Origin: Candidatus Equimonas faecalis
GTDB lineage: Bacteria; Bacteroidota; Bacteroidia; Bacteroidales; Bacteroidaceae
Direction of reading: 5' to 3'
Length of the DNA: 64,000 bases
NCBI GenBank assembly: GCA_018066245.1
Contig: JAGHRT010000015.1
Coordinates: 25,878-89,877, forward strand
Positions 9,336-17,478 of this stretch are shown here, piece by piece. Made by a program: the position numbers and the translations under genes. The notes beneath the pieces were generated by a model. It saw only the letters and a program-made list of their open reading frames with translations. It was not told the origin of the DNA and ran no database searches. Within the stretch, counting starts at the first letter, position 1; each line of letters opens with the position of its first letter.

Positions 9336-9382
9336 GCTTCCTTCTTGTGTAAATTTGAAAATTTCCTAGGTTTTCAGTTTAC
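9192..9382 (-). ncRNA. Structured 5' leader of the TerB operon
   Basis: There are three nested inverted repeats: GTAAACTG 9257-9264 with CAGTTTAC 9375-9382; CCTAGGAAAA 9270-9279 with TTTCCTAGG 9362-9370; TTTACACAAG 9282-9291 with CTTGTGTAAA 9344-9353. They form one long arm whose apical part contains a further GATAGC/GCTAT-type stem. Two smaller hairpins follow toward the gene: GTGGC...GCCAC (about 9235-9254) and GTCCTT...AAGGAC (9193-9213). With a promoter at 9446-9476 this would be about 260 nt of mRNA leader. It could be a riboregulator, an independent small RNA, or a palindromic insertion (MITE-like). No known riboswitch was recognised. Confidence 0.55.
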
Positions 9383-9445
9383 AAGATAAGCATAACGCTT
9401 CCGTTATTTTCAAATGTCTGCACGCGCTCTCATGCGTATGCGCTG

Positions 9446-9476
9446 CAAAAGTACGAACTTTTCTCCATACAACCAA
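9446..9476 (-). promoter_or_regulatory. Promoter of the TerB operon
   Basis: On the minus strand TTG (9476-9474) lies 20 nt before TACTTTTG (9453-9446), matching the Bacteroidetes TTG / TAnnTTTG pattern. The predicted transcript start is near 9440. Confidence 0.6.
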
Positions 9477-9800
9477 GCAGATGAGGAATAAATGCGTGCA
9501 AAATATTTTCTTGGCATTTTTATTTTGCGCAGCAAGGTGCATAGGGCGGATTTGGGGACGGCAATGTTACTTTTTCTGCTACATTATTTCAATAAGTTCC
9601 AAGCCCATTCGGTTCCTTTTTTCAATAATACGCTATTTTTTTTGCTTTTAGCCTCGTTTTAAGGCTGATTTTTTACAAAATCCCCATTCACTCCGTATAT
9701 CACAGTGAACAGGGAAAGAGTGAATAGGGAAAGAATGGGAGAGTGAACAGAGCCGTGTTCCCGGCCTCGGCGGCATTACCTTGCCGGCACAAATCTTTTG
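9477..9800. other. AT-rich gap with 15-bp tandem pair
   Basis: No gene is seen. At 9705-9719 and 9720-9734 lie GTGAACAGGGAAAGA and GTGAATAGGGAAAGA, followed by a third GTGAACAG a little further on. A related GTGAACAG...GTGAATAG string recurs at 36262-36287. Confidence 0.5.
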
Positions 9801-9857
9801 TTTTACAAAGATGTAACGCTTTTGCAATCATTCTGTAACAACAAGTTCGTTCCTTTG
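9801..9857 (+). promoter_or_regulatory. Pho-box-like direct repeats and promoter of the deleted porin gene
   Basis: TGTAAC (9812), TGCAAT (9823) and TGTAAC (9834) are spaced exactly 11 bp apart, with a weaker TTTTAC one step earlier (9801). Repeats at 11-bp spacing with a TGTAA-type core are the hallmark of PhoB binding sites. A TTCCTTTG at 9850-9857 could be the -7 element. The porin C-terminus downstream belongs to a family used for phosphate uptake, which supports this reading. Confidence 0.55.
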
Positions 9858-9887
9858 CATCGTCATCGCAAATAATTAAACAACGGA

Positions 9888-10118
9888 TTGGATGGCCACA
9901 GCGACGGCAAAAGCGGTTTTGAGGAAACTGCGAATAAGCTTATCCTTACCGACACCCAGCGCCATCGCTTCACCGTCGGCCTCACCTTGCATCTCCGCAA
10001 CCGCTATTTCCCTACCGACATCCGCCTGAACTACGAGAAGTACCTGTATCCTCATGGCAAAGCGCCCAAGGAGAGCGAGCAGGACAAAATAGCGGCAGAA
10101 CTGATGATACGGTTCTAA
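9888..10118 (+). pseudogene. 3' remnant of a phosphate-selective porin (OprO/P family)
   Basis: Only the last 76 residues remain: two to three beta-strands with the family-typical ending DIRLNYEKYLY...ESEQDKIAAELMIRF, a terminal aromatic as in outer-membrane barrels. The family normally has about 350-450 residues. The frame opens at a TTG directly after what looks like the porin's own promoter and 5' leader, so an internal deletion seems to have removed the signal peptide and most strands. The nearby ATG at 9892 is out of frame with the fragment. It cannot make a functional pore. Confidence 0.7.
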
Positions 10119-10178
10119 ATCTCCCTACAGTGATGCGAGAGACGGTATAAAGCGATGGAAGCCGCAGTTTTGGCCGGC

Positions 10179-13100
10179 CTACATGAGCGGGCCGTGGCCG
10201 CCCTGACGGGGCATGGACTGGCGCATGATTTCGTGGGCTTCGTCGGCTCCGCGTCCGTGGCGGGCGGCTGCTTTCTGCGCCTTGGAGGCCTTGGAACCTT
10301 GTGCCTCGGTGTCGTCGGCGTGCTGACCGGAGAAGATGTTGAACTTGTAGATGACGTGGAGCATCATGTAGGAGTTCAGGGCCATGTGCCAGGAGTCGGA
10401 GCGCATCGTGGCGTTGATGGTGCGGGAAATGTTGCTCTGCTGGCCCAGTATGTCGTAGAACTGGAGCATCACGGTGAGGGGACGTCCTTTCAGGAAGCTT
10501 TGTGAAATCTGGGCATTCCAGAGGAGCTCGTTGGTGTTGAGCGACTTGGAGGAATAGCCCCTGCGTGAGTTCATGCGGATGTCGGTGGAGAAGGCAAAGC
10601 CGCAGTCGAGTGTTACGTTGCCCGACACGCCGTAGTCAAATCCCCAGGTGTCCATGTTGCCGTTGCTTTGGAGCTGGGAGCGGGAGTGCTGGTAGTTCAC
10701 GCGTCCGTTGGCTGAGATGTCCCACAGGCTCTGTCGGTAGCTCAGCGCGAGGCTTTCGCTGAGATTGGTGGTGCGGTTGATGTTTGTCTTGGCGTAGGGC
10801 AGGGCCTCGGCGAAGAAGCGGGATATGCTTTCGTTGGTATAGATGGCGGGAATCACGATGCCCGCATCGGCATCGGTGCTGACGTAGGCCGTGCTGTGGT
10901 TGTAGCGGAAATTGGAGTGGGTGCTGATGTTCCAGAGCTTTTCGTAGCCCAGTGCCGAACTGAACATGAGGCCGAGGGCGGTGTTCCAGTGTCCCTTGAT
11001 GTTTTGGGGAGAGGAGAAGGTGCGGCCCGTCTCGCGGTCATAGATGGACAGGGTGCTGATGGTGTTGCGCGTGTGCGAAAAGTTCCAGTTGGCGGCCCAA
11101 GACTGCTGGCGGTCGGCGTTGTAGTCGTTGAAGTTGGCGGAAAGGCTGGTGTTCCACGACGGTTTCAGGCCGGCGTTGCCGGTGGAGATGCGCAGGGGGT
11201 TGCTCGTGTCGATGACTTCGAGAAGATTGGTCATGGAGGGCTGGGAGCTGCTGCCTCGGAAGTTCAGTTCGAGGCGGCGGTTGCGGGTCATGTTCCAGCG
11301 GAAGCGCACCTGCGGAGCCACGTTGAACACGTTGCGCGTAACGAGTGTGTCGATTGCTCCCTTGGTGTAGTCCATGCGCGTGTGTTCGGGATTGAAGCTC
11401 ACGCCGGCGCTGAGGCGGATGTCGCCTTCGTTGTAGCGCAGGCCGAGGTTGATGGAGTGGTTGTCGTACTTATAGGTGGCGTACTGCGAGTTTTGATTGT
11501 CGCGCAAGGCGGCCAGCACGTCGTCGGGGTTCATCAGGAGGAACTGGTTGAGGAGGTCGGTGGTGGGGATGTCCCGTTCGTCGCTGACGGAGCCCGTGTG
11601 CTTGATGCTTCCGGAGGGATGGAAGTAGGCGGCGTGCGTGGTGCCTTGATATTTGGCTACGATGCGGCCGATGCTCGTCTGGGGCTGTGCAAAGTCGTAG
11701 AGGTTCCAGAGGGTGCGTGTCTGGTCGTTGAAGCGGTGGTTGTAGGTGTAGCGCAGTTCGCCGTAGAGCTTGCCCACGATGGGCTCCACATAGCCGCCTC
11801 CCACGCTGACGTTCCAGTTGGTGGAGGGGGTGGTGGTGAACTGGTGGGTGGAGTTGTCGAGGTTGTGGGTGTAGCCCTGCTGCGGGTTGCCCTGTCGGGT
11901 GAGCACGTTGGCCAGGGAGTAGCTGGAGTTTCTGCTGTGGGAATAGTTGCCGCTGGCCTGGAAGGAAATGTTGCGGCCCTGCTTGCCCAGGAGGCGGCGC
12001 GTGGCGGAAAGGTTAGCCCCCACGCTGTGGCTCTGGCTTTCGGAGCGCGAAGCGTTGTCGCGCAGGTTCACGAGGAAGTCGGCGTAGGCGGTGTCGGGCT
12101 TGATGGCGTGTGTCTGGGTGTTGAAGTAGTGGCCCAGGATGTCGTCGGCATCGCCGGCATCGGGGAACTGCTCGAAGGGGTCTTTGTCGAAGGTGGCGTT
12201 GATGGAGCTGTTGTGGCTGCGGCTCTTGCTCCAGGAGTAGTTGGGCCTGAAGGAGATGGAGGTGAGGCTGTCGGGGCTCCACTGGAGGCGCAAGTTGGCC
12301 TGAATGCCCTGCGCGAGGGAGCCGCCCCAGGAGTGGGAGTTGGAGAAGGAGCGGTCGCGGTTGGTGGTAAGGAAGGTTTCGCTGGAGGTGGTGCTTTCGG
12401 TGGTGTTTTCACGGCGCGTGTAGCGGGCACTTCCGCCCAGTTCCAGCTTGCCGCCCTCATATTTCTTGCGTCCGTTCTCCCAGTTGAAGTCCACGCCCAC
12501 CATGGTGTTGATGTTTATGCCGTTGCCGCCGCCACCGCCGCCCATGCCGCGCGGGCCGCCGAAGCCGTTGTCGCCGATGTTGTTGTGGGAGGCCACGAGC
12601 GTGACGCGGCTATGGTCGGAGAATCGGCTGACGAAGAGTTTGCCGCTGTAGAGCCCTCGGTCGTGGTAGTCCCAGCCGCCGGCGAGGTCTATGTTGCTAA
12701 TCCACGATTCGTTGAGCTCGTGCTTCGTCATGATGTCGAGGACGAAGGAGTCGTTGCCGTCGTCGATGCCGGTTTGCTCGGCGTAGTCGCTCTTCTTGTC
12801 GTAGGTTTTTATTTTCTTTACCAAATCGACGGGCAGGTTCTTCATTGCCGTCTCGGTGTCGCCCTTGAAGAAGTCCTTGCCGTTGACGAGTATTTCGCTG
12901 ACCTGCTTGCCGTTGATGGTGATGGAGCCGTCGTCGCCCACTTCGGCTCCGGGGAGTTGCTTGACGAGGGCTTCGAGGGTGGCTCCCTCGGCGGTGCGGT
13001 AGGCGTCGGCGTTGAACATGGTGGTGTCGCCCACTTGCTGCACCTTGGCCACGGAGGCCCGCACCACGGCGGCGCGGAGCACGTATGTGTCGGAGTACAT

Positions 13101-13451
13101 GGTGAGGTCGCCCAGCCGGAGCGTGTCGGTGAGCTGGCGGGCAGAGTCGGCAGGGGCTTCGGGAAGCGTGAGTTCCTGGTAGATACTGCGATAGCCTATG
13201 TAGGACAGGCGCAGGATATACTTGCCCGGTTTGGCTCCGCTCAGGACGAAGGTGCCGTCCTCCTCGGTGTTGGTGCCGGCTATCATGGTGCTGTCCTTCG
13301 GGGTCATAAGGCGCACGGTGGCGTAGTCGATGCCCATTTGGGCTTCGCGGTCGATAACTTTGCCTGTGAGCACGTAGGTCTGTGCGCCGGCGGCGAGGGT
13401 GGCAAGCGTCAGCAGGAGGCTGGCGGCAAGGCGGTGGGTGAGGGTTTTCAT
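10179..13451 (-). CDS. TonB-receptor-like outer-membrane beta-barrel protein
   Basis: A 1090-residue product from ATG 13451 (MKTLTHRLAAS, followed by a signal peptide ending GAQT). An in-frame ATG 33 nt upstream (13484) lies only about 14 nt from the -7 element and is less likely. Domains in order: carboxypeptidase-regulatory-like (about 25-110, VLTGKVIDREAQMGIDYATV), a plug-like region (about 130-250, GATLEALVKQLPGAEV), a Gly-rich loop (GMGGGGGGNG), and a long barrel (OMP_b-brl_3 type) with many alternating aromatic strands. Such proteins sit in the outer membrane; substrate unknown. No SusD partner is adjacent, so a polysaccharide-utilisation role is not supported. Confidence 0.85.
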   Translation of the reverse strand: MKTLTHRLAASLLLTLATLAAGAQTYVLTGKVIDREAQMGIDYATVRLMTPKDSTMIAGTNTEEDGTFVLSGAKPGKYILRLSYIGYRSIYQELTLPEAPADSARQLTDTLRLGDLTMYSDTYVLRAAVVRASVAKVQQVGDTTMFNADAYRTAEGATLEALVKQLPGAEVGDDGSITINGKQVSEILVNGKDFFKGDTETAMKNLPVDLVKKIKTYDKKSDYAEQTGIDDGNDSFVLDIMTKHELNESWISNIDLAGGWDYHDRGLYSGKLFVSRFSDHSRVTLVASHNNIGDNGFGGPRGMGGGGGGNGININTMVGVDFNWENGRKKYEGGKLELGGSARYTRRENTTESTTSSETFLTTNRDRSFSNSHSWGGSLAQGIQANLRLQWSPDSLTSISFRPNYSWSKSRSHNSSINATFDKDPFEQFPDAGDADDILGHYFNTQTHAIKPDTAYADFLVNLRDNASRSESQSHSVGANLSATRRLLGKQGRNISFQASGNYSHSRNSSYSLANVLTRQGNPQQGYTHNLDNSTHQFTTTPSTNWNVSVGGGYVEPIVGKLYGELRYTYNHRFNDQTRTLWNLYDFAQPQTSIGRIVAKYQGTTHAAYFHPSGSIKHTGSVSDERDIPTTDLLNQFLLMNPDDVLAALRDNQNSQYATYKYDNHSINLGLRYNEGDIRLSAGVSFNPEHTRMDYTKGAIDTLVTRNVFNVAPQVRFRWNMTRNRRLELNFRGSSSQPSMTNLLEVIDTSNPLRISTGNAGLKPSWNTSLSANFNDYNADRQQSWAANWNFSHTRNTISTLSIYDRETGRTFSSPQNIKGHWNTALGLMFSSALGYEKLWNISTHSNFRYNHSTAYVSTDADAGIVIPAIYTNESISRFFAEALPYAKTNINRTTNLSESLALSYRQSLWDISANGRVNYQHSRSQLQSNGNMDTWGFDYGVSGNVTLDCGFAFSTDIRMNSRRGYSSKSLNTNELLWNAQISQSFLKGRPLTVMLQFYDILGQQSNISRTINATMRSDSWHMALNSYMMLHVIYKFNIFSGQHADDTEAQGSKASKAQKAAARHGRGADEAHEIMRQSMPRQGGHGPLM

Positions 13452-13497
13452 CGTTGGGAAAAGGCGTTTTTGTGTAAGGGCCATAATTTTCAGGCTA

Positions 13498-13505
13498 CAA
13501 AGTTA
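13498..13505 (-). promoter_or_regulatory. -7 element for the outer-membrane barrel gene
   Basis: The minus-strand TAACTTTG matches TAnnTTTG. It predicts a start of transcription near 13490 and favours initiation at 13451. Confidence 0.5.
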
Positions 13506-13623
13506 CGCAATATTTTTCATATACATGCGCGTGGGAGCCCCCTTTTTGCCGTTTTTGCCGGCGGGCGGCGTGTTTTTTGCCAAAAATGCCGTCTGAATGC
13601 TTGCCCGATAGCGAAAAAGTATG

Positions 13624-13631
13624 TAACTTTG
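13624..13631 (+). promoter_or_regulatory. -7 element for the ATPase-DUF4435 pair
   Basis: TAACTTTG matches TAnnTTTG and lies about 195 nt before the ATPase ATG. The resulting leader would contain the 22-bp array at 13724-13789. Confidence 0.5.
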
Positions 13632-13723
13632 CCCGGCAGCAGGTCTTCTCCCCGTCAGCGGAAGCCGCCGCCTCCGCCCTTGCTCCCGCAGGGTAAGGAA
13701 TCCGCCCTTAAAGGCTGCGAGCG

Positions 13724-13789
13724 CCGTCCTATAGGCTGCGGAAAACTACTGTATATACTAGAAAAAACTAGTGTACAAACCAAGAAAAA
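13724..13789 (+). repeat. 22-bp periodic array, three units
   Basis: Units CCGTCCTATAGGCTGC (13724), CTACTGTATATACTAG (13746) and CTAGTGTACAAACCAA (13768) are separated by GGAAAA and AAAAAA and followed by GAAAAA. The TATA cores are 22 bp apart. The array lies just upstream of the ATPase gene, in its predicted mRNA leader. Same family as at 39795, 52154, 60033 and 62448. Confidence 0.75.
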
Positions 13790-13826
13790 CCATCGGCGGA
13801 CAGCGAAAAGCCGCCCCATAAGCCCT

Positions 13827-14654
13827 ATGCAAGCCAAGTATATCTCACGCATCGTCATCGACAGCCTGTGGCAAGGCCACAAGCACATAGACTGGGTTCT
13901 CCGCCCGGGAGTGAACGTGCTCAGCGGCAAGAACGGCGCGGGAAAGAGCACCATTCTGAACCGCATCGTCAGCCACCTCGCCGAAGTGCTGCCCCTCGAA
14001 GGAGCCCTCGCCAAGAGCACGGCGCCCGGCGGCGTAACGCTGGAATTCATGCCTGCCGAGGCCGACACCATCCGCTACGACATCGTGCGCTCCTTCGACC
14101 GCCAGCTCATCCGACTGGACAACATACTCAACTCCACGGAGGTGAAAATCCGCACAGAACTGGACTGGCAGCTCTACCAGCTGCAACGCCGCTACCTGGA
14201 CTACCAGGTGAACGTGGGCAACCGCATGATTCAACTCCTCACCTCCGGCGACCCCACCGCCCAGCAGCAGGCCACGGCGGCGGCGGGGCAGAAGCGCCTG
14301 TTCCAGGACATGGTCGATGAACTCTTCCGCGACACGGCCAAGACCATAGACCGCAGTTGCAACGAGCTGCGCTTCCTCCAATATGGCGAGCCCCTCCTGC
14401 CTTATCTCCTCTCCAGCGGCGAGAAGCAGTTGCTCATCATCCTGCTCACCGCCCTCACCGAGGACGCACAGCCCTGCGTGCTCTTCATGGACGAACCCGA
14501 AGCCAGCCTCCACTTCGAGTGGCAGAAGGTGCTCCTGTCCATGGTTACGCGCCTCAACCCCAACGCCCAAATCATACTCACCACCCACTCGCCCGCCGTC
14601 ATCATGGACGGCTGGGCCGACTGCGTAACGGAGGTGGAAGAAATAGAGCGATGA
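13827..14654 (+). CDS. ABC/AAA-type ATPase, AriA-like partner of the DUF4435 protein
   Basis: The product has 275 residues from ATG 13827 (MQAKYISRIVID); the frame is open far upstream but only as antisense to the barrel gene. Walker A GKNGAGKST at residues 34-42, an ABC-signature-like LSSGEKQLL near 200, Walker B VLFMDEPEASLH near 225 and a switch His in LTTHSPAVI near 255 define an OLD/SMC-like P-loop ATPase. The last four bases (ATGA) overlap the start of the DUF4435 gene, implying translational coupling. An ATPase plus DUF4435 protein is the composition of PARIS (AriA/AriB), where the ATPase senses phage proteins and releases the nuclease. This ATPase is shorter than the characterised AriA, so PARIS-like is an inference. 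Confidence 0.8.
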   Translation: MQAKYISRIVIDSLWQGHKHIDWVLRPGVNVLSGKNGAGKSTILNRIVSHLAEVLPLEGALAKSTAPGGVTLEFMPAEADTIRYDIVRSFDRQLIRLDNILNSTEVKIRTELDWQLYQLQRRYLDYQVNVGNRMIQLLTSGDPTAQQQATAAAGQKRLFQDMVDELFRDTAKTIDRSCNELRFLQYGEPLLPYLLSSGEKQLLIILLTALTEDAQPCVLFMDEPEASLHFEWQKVLLSMVTRLNPNAQIILTTHSPAVIMDGWADCVTEVEEIER

Positions 14655-15664
14655 GCCTGCAAAAGTACCTTTCGAGCGACTACATCAAGGCGGCCAACAC
14701 CCTCAAGGGCGGGCGGCGTTGCATTGTGGCCTATGTGGAAAGCTACGACGACGTAGCCTTCTGGAGCCAGGTGCTGCGCCAGTGGGAAACCCCCGACCGC
14801 TACTTCGAGGTGATGCTCCCCTCGCGCTCATCGCTGGCCAAAGGCAAAAAAATAGCCCTCAGCCACGAACTCGGCCCCGAACTCATCGCCTGCGTCGATG
14901 CCGACTACGACTGGCTCATGCAGGGCAGCACGCCCACCTCCAAGTTCCTGTGCGAAAGCCCCTACGTCCTCCACACCCACGCCTACGCCATCGAAAACCT
15001 GCAATGCTTCGCCCGAGGACTGCACGAGGTGTGCGTCAAAGCCACGCTCAACGACCGCCACGTGTTCCCCTTCGCCCAATTCCTGACCGAATACTCCGAA
15101 ACCGTGTGGCCCCTCTTCGTGTGGAGCGTCTGGGCCTACCGCTACGACAGGTACAAGCGCTTCTCACTCTCCGACTTCGCACGCATAGCCACCTCCCTGA
15201 AAATCGACGTGCAAGCCCCCCAAAAAGCCCTCGACGAACTCCGCAAACAAGTAAACAAGGCCGTAGCCCAACTCCAACACCGCTTCCCCGAAGGCCGCAA
15301 GACCTACGCCCCCCTGCGGCAGCAGATGCTCGACATGGGCATTACGCCGCAGGACACCTATTTATATATGCGAGGCCACGACCTCATGGACAATGTCATC
15401 CTGCCCCTCGTGGAGGACGTCTGCAACAGGCTCCGCCGGCAGCGGGAGCGCGAAATCAGCGCCCTGGCCTGCCACAGCCAGCAGAAACAGAACGAACTCT
15501 CGGCCTATCGCCGCGCCTGCGCCTCGCCGCAGGAAATGATACGCAAGTATTCGGGCTACACCGAAGCCCCCCCCTACCTCCTCATCTGCGCACAGGCCGC
15601 CCAACTCTTCGCAACCGACGAAACCGACGGCGCAGCCCTGCCAAAAACAGAAGAAACCCGTTAA
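14651..15664 (+). CDS. DUF4435 (TOPRIM-like) protein, AriB-like effector
   Basis: The product has 337 residues. The N-terminal half matches DUF4435: VAYVESYDDVAFW places the conserved TOPRIM Glu at residue 30, and LIACVDADYDWL gives the Asp cluster at 83, 85 and 87, the expected metal-binding layout. The downstream TXAYAIENLQC-like segment (HTHAYAIENLQCF) is also typical of the family. The C-terminal half is helical and basic. In PARIS the DUF4435 protein is a nuclease that cuts host tRNA after release; whether this one does so is not visible. The start is fixed by the 4-nt ATGA overlap with the ATPase. A separate promoter at 15735 starts the next unit. Confidence 0.8.
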   Translation: MSLQKYLSSDYIKAANTLKGGRRCIVAYVESYDDVAFWSQVLRQWETPDRYFEVMLPSRSSLAKGKKIALSHELGPELIACVDADYDWLMQGSTPTSKFLCESPYVLHTHAYAIENLQCFARGLHEVCVKATLNDRHVFPFAQFLTEYSETVWPLFVWSVWAYRYDRYKRFSLSDFARIATSLKIDVQAPQKALDELRKQVNKAVAQLQHRFPEGRKTYAPLRQQMLDMGITPQDTYLYMRGHDLMDNVILPLVEDVCNRLRRQREREISALACHSQQKQNELSAYRRACASPQEMIRKYSGYTEAPPYLLICAQAAQLFATDETDGAALPKTEETR

Positions 15665-15734
15665 AAAAACTTTAAATCCCCCTCCGCGCCGCAAATATCC
15701 CCGCCAGACACTTGCCGAATCCAAAAACTCTGCG

Positions 15735-15742
15735 TAACTTTG
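15735..15742 (+). promoter_or_regulatory. -7 element for lemA
   Basis: TAACTTTG, 33 nt before the ATG at 15776; predicted short leader. Confidence 0.5.
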
Positions 15743-15775
15743 CCCCGACACTAATCACTTAACCCTATAAACACT

Positions 15776-16339
15776 ATGACAACCGTTATCATCATCGTGG
15801 CCGCCGTCGTCGTACTCGGCCTCATCGTAGCCAGCATGTACAACAGCCTCGTGGGCGCACGCAACAACCGCGAGAACGCCTTCGCCAACATCGACGTGCA
15901 GCTCAAGCAGCGCTACGACCTCATCCCCCAGCTCGTGAACACCGTGAAGGGCTACGCCGCCCACGAAAAGGAACTGCTGGAAAAAATCACCGCAGCACGC
16001 TCCGCTGCCATGAATGCCACAAGCATCAACGACAAAATCAAGGCCGACAACGAAGTGAGCAACGCCCTCGCCGGCCTCAAGGTAAGCCTCGAAGCCTATC
16101 CCGACCTCAAGGCCAACCAGAACTTCCTGCAATTGCAACAGGAAATAGCCGACATGGAAAACAAGATTGCCGCCACGCGCCGCTTCTTCAACAGCGCCAC
16201 CAAGGAACTCAACACCCTCGTGCAGTCCTTCCCCCAGAACATCATCGCCGGTATGTTCGGTTTCCACACAGAGCCGATGTTCGAAGTGCCCGAAGCTGAG
16301 CGCCAAGCCGTGCAAAAGGCCCCCGAAATACAATTCTAA
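15776..16339 (+). CDS. lemA: LemA family protein
   Basis: The product has 187 residues: one N-terminal membrane segment (residues 2-22), then the LemA helical core with YNSLVGARNNRENAFANIDVQLKQRYDLIPQLVNTVKGYA, the family's most conserved stretch. LemA proteins are membrane-anchored and are often encoded next to an M48 peptidase, as here (16479). Their biochemical function is not settled; a role in envelope protein quality control is inferred from that partnership. The length is normal for the family. Confidence 0.9.
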   Translation: MTTVIIIVAAVVVLGLIVASMYNSLVGARNNRENAFANIDVQLKQRYDLIPQLVNTVKGYAAHEKELLEKITAARSAAMNATSINDKIKADNEVSNALAGLKVSLEAYPDLKANQNFLQLQQEIADMENKIAATRRFFNSATKELNTLVQSFPQNIIAGMFGFHTEPMFEVPEAERQAVQKAPEIQF

Positions 16340-16351
16340 GCGAAAGCACCG

Positions 16352-16460
16352 GCTCATTCACCCAATCGCCCCATTTACCCGTGCGATAATTGGCCCATTC
16401 GCTCATTTGCCAATTTGCTAATCCGCCAATACGCCCATTTCCTCATTTGCTAATTTCCCC
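16352..16460. repeat. Degenerate TTTGCTAATT-type repeats
   Basis: Runs such as CATTTGCCAATTTGCTAAT and CTCATTTGCTAATTT are repeated at roughly 9-11 nt steps between lemA and the M48 gene. Same family as at 20123, 24345, 28755, 58684 and 63980. Confidence 0.7.
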
Positions 16461-16478
16461 AACCTCCCCCCTCGCAAC

Positions 16479-17471
16479 ATGGCCTACATAGGAATGCACA
16501 TGCAGCAGGCACGCAACAACACACGCTCCCTGCTGCTACTGGCCTTTTTCCCGCTCATCGTGCTCGGTATGGTGTGGCTGTTTTTCTACATCCTCGCCAC
16601 CGTGGGCAACAACGGCTACTACTCCACCGATGACCTCACCCTTATGGCCACCGACCAGTGGGTACAGGCCCTGCCGTGGGTGGTGGGTATCATCGGCATC
16701 TGGTTTGCCATAGCCTACTTCTTCAACGCGTCCATGGTGCGCCGAGCCACAGGTGCCCGCCCCCTTGAACGCAGAGAGAATCCGCGCGTCTATAACATCG
16801 TGGAGAACCTCTGCATGGCCTGCGGTATGGACATGCCGCAAATCAACGTCGTAGACGACCCGCAACTCAACGCCTTCGCCTCGGGAATCGATAAGGGAAG
16901 CTACACCGTAACCGTAACGACAGGCATTTGCCAGCGTCTAAACGACGACGAACTGGAAGGAGTCATTGCCCACGAGCTGACCCACATTCGCAACCGCGAC
17001 ACACGTTTGCTCATCATAAGCATCGTGTTCGTCGGCATACTCTCCACCGTGTGCTCCCTGGCCATCCGTATGCTCTGGAACACCTTTATCTACGGCGGAG
17101 GCAACCGCCGCTCCAACGACCGTGAAGGCGGAGGCAACGTAGCCATCGCCGTGGTGTTTGCCATCGCAGCCCTGCTGGCCGCTATCGGCTATCTCTTTGC
17201 CCTTCTCACCCGCTTCGCCATCAGCCGCAAGCGCGAATTTATGGCCGACGCAGGCGGAGCCGAAATCAGCGGCAAGCCCTGGGCCCTCGCCAATGCCCTC
17301 CGCAAAATCAGCGGCGACCCAGGCCTTCAGGACGTAGAGCGCGAAGACATCGCCCAGCTATACATCGTACACCCACAGGCATTTGGCGGCGGATTCTCCA
17401 GCTGGTTCAACGGCCTGTTCAGCACCCACCCCGACACGGCGGAGCGCATCCGCCTGCTGGAGCAGTTCTAA
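16479..17471 (+). CDS. HtpX-like M48 family membrane metallopeptidase
   Basis: The product has 330 residues. Two N-terminal membrane helices (about 17-42 and 64-84) and a further hydrophobic pair around the central region flank the catalytic zinc motif HELTH (H165, E166, H169). The third ligand is probably the Glu in REFMADAGGAE. The domain order is that of HtpX, an inner-membrane protease that degrades damaged membrane proteins. Location after lemA supports a joint quality-control role. The gene ends 7 nt before the radical SAM gene, so read-through is likely. Confidence 0.88.
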   Translation: MAYIGMHMQQARNNTRSLLLLAFFPLIVLGMVWLFFYILATVGNNGYYSTDDLTLMATDQWVQALPWVVGIIGIWFAIAYFFNASMVRRATGARPLERRENPRVYNIVENLCMACGMDMPQINVVDDPQLNAFASGIDKGSYTVTVTTGICQRLNDDELEGVIAHELTHIRNRDTRLLIISIVFVGILSTVCSLAIRMLWNTFIYGGGNRRSNDREGGGNVAIAVVFAIAALLAAIGYLFALLTRFAISRKREFMADAGGAEISGKPWALANALRKISGDPGLQDVEREDIAQLYIVHPQAFGGGFSSWFNGLFSTHPDTAERIRLLEQF

Positions 17472-17478
17472 ATTCCCC

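Noticed and set aside
10179..13451. A SusC/SusD polysaccharide-utilisation pair
   Set aside because: No SusD-like gene, no glycoside hydrolase and no hybrid two-component regulator are adjacent; the barrel is of the OMP_b-brl_3 type.
10896..13826. Long plus-strand frame running into the ATPase gene
   Set aside because: Antisense to the outer-membrane barrel and Val/Gly-rich; only the part from ATG 13827 has ATPase motifs.
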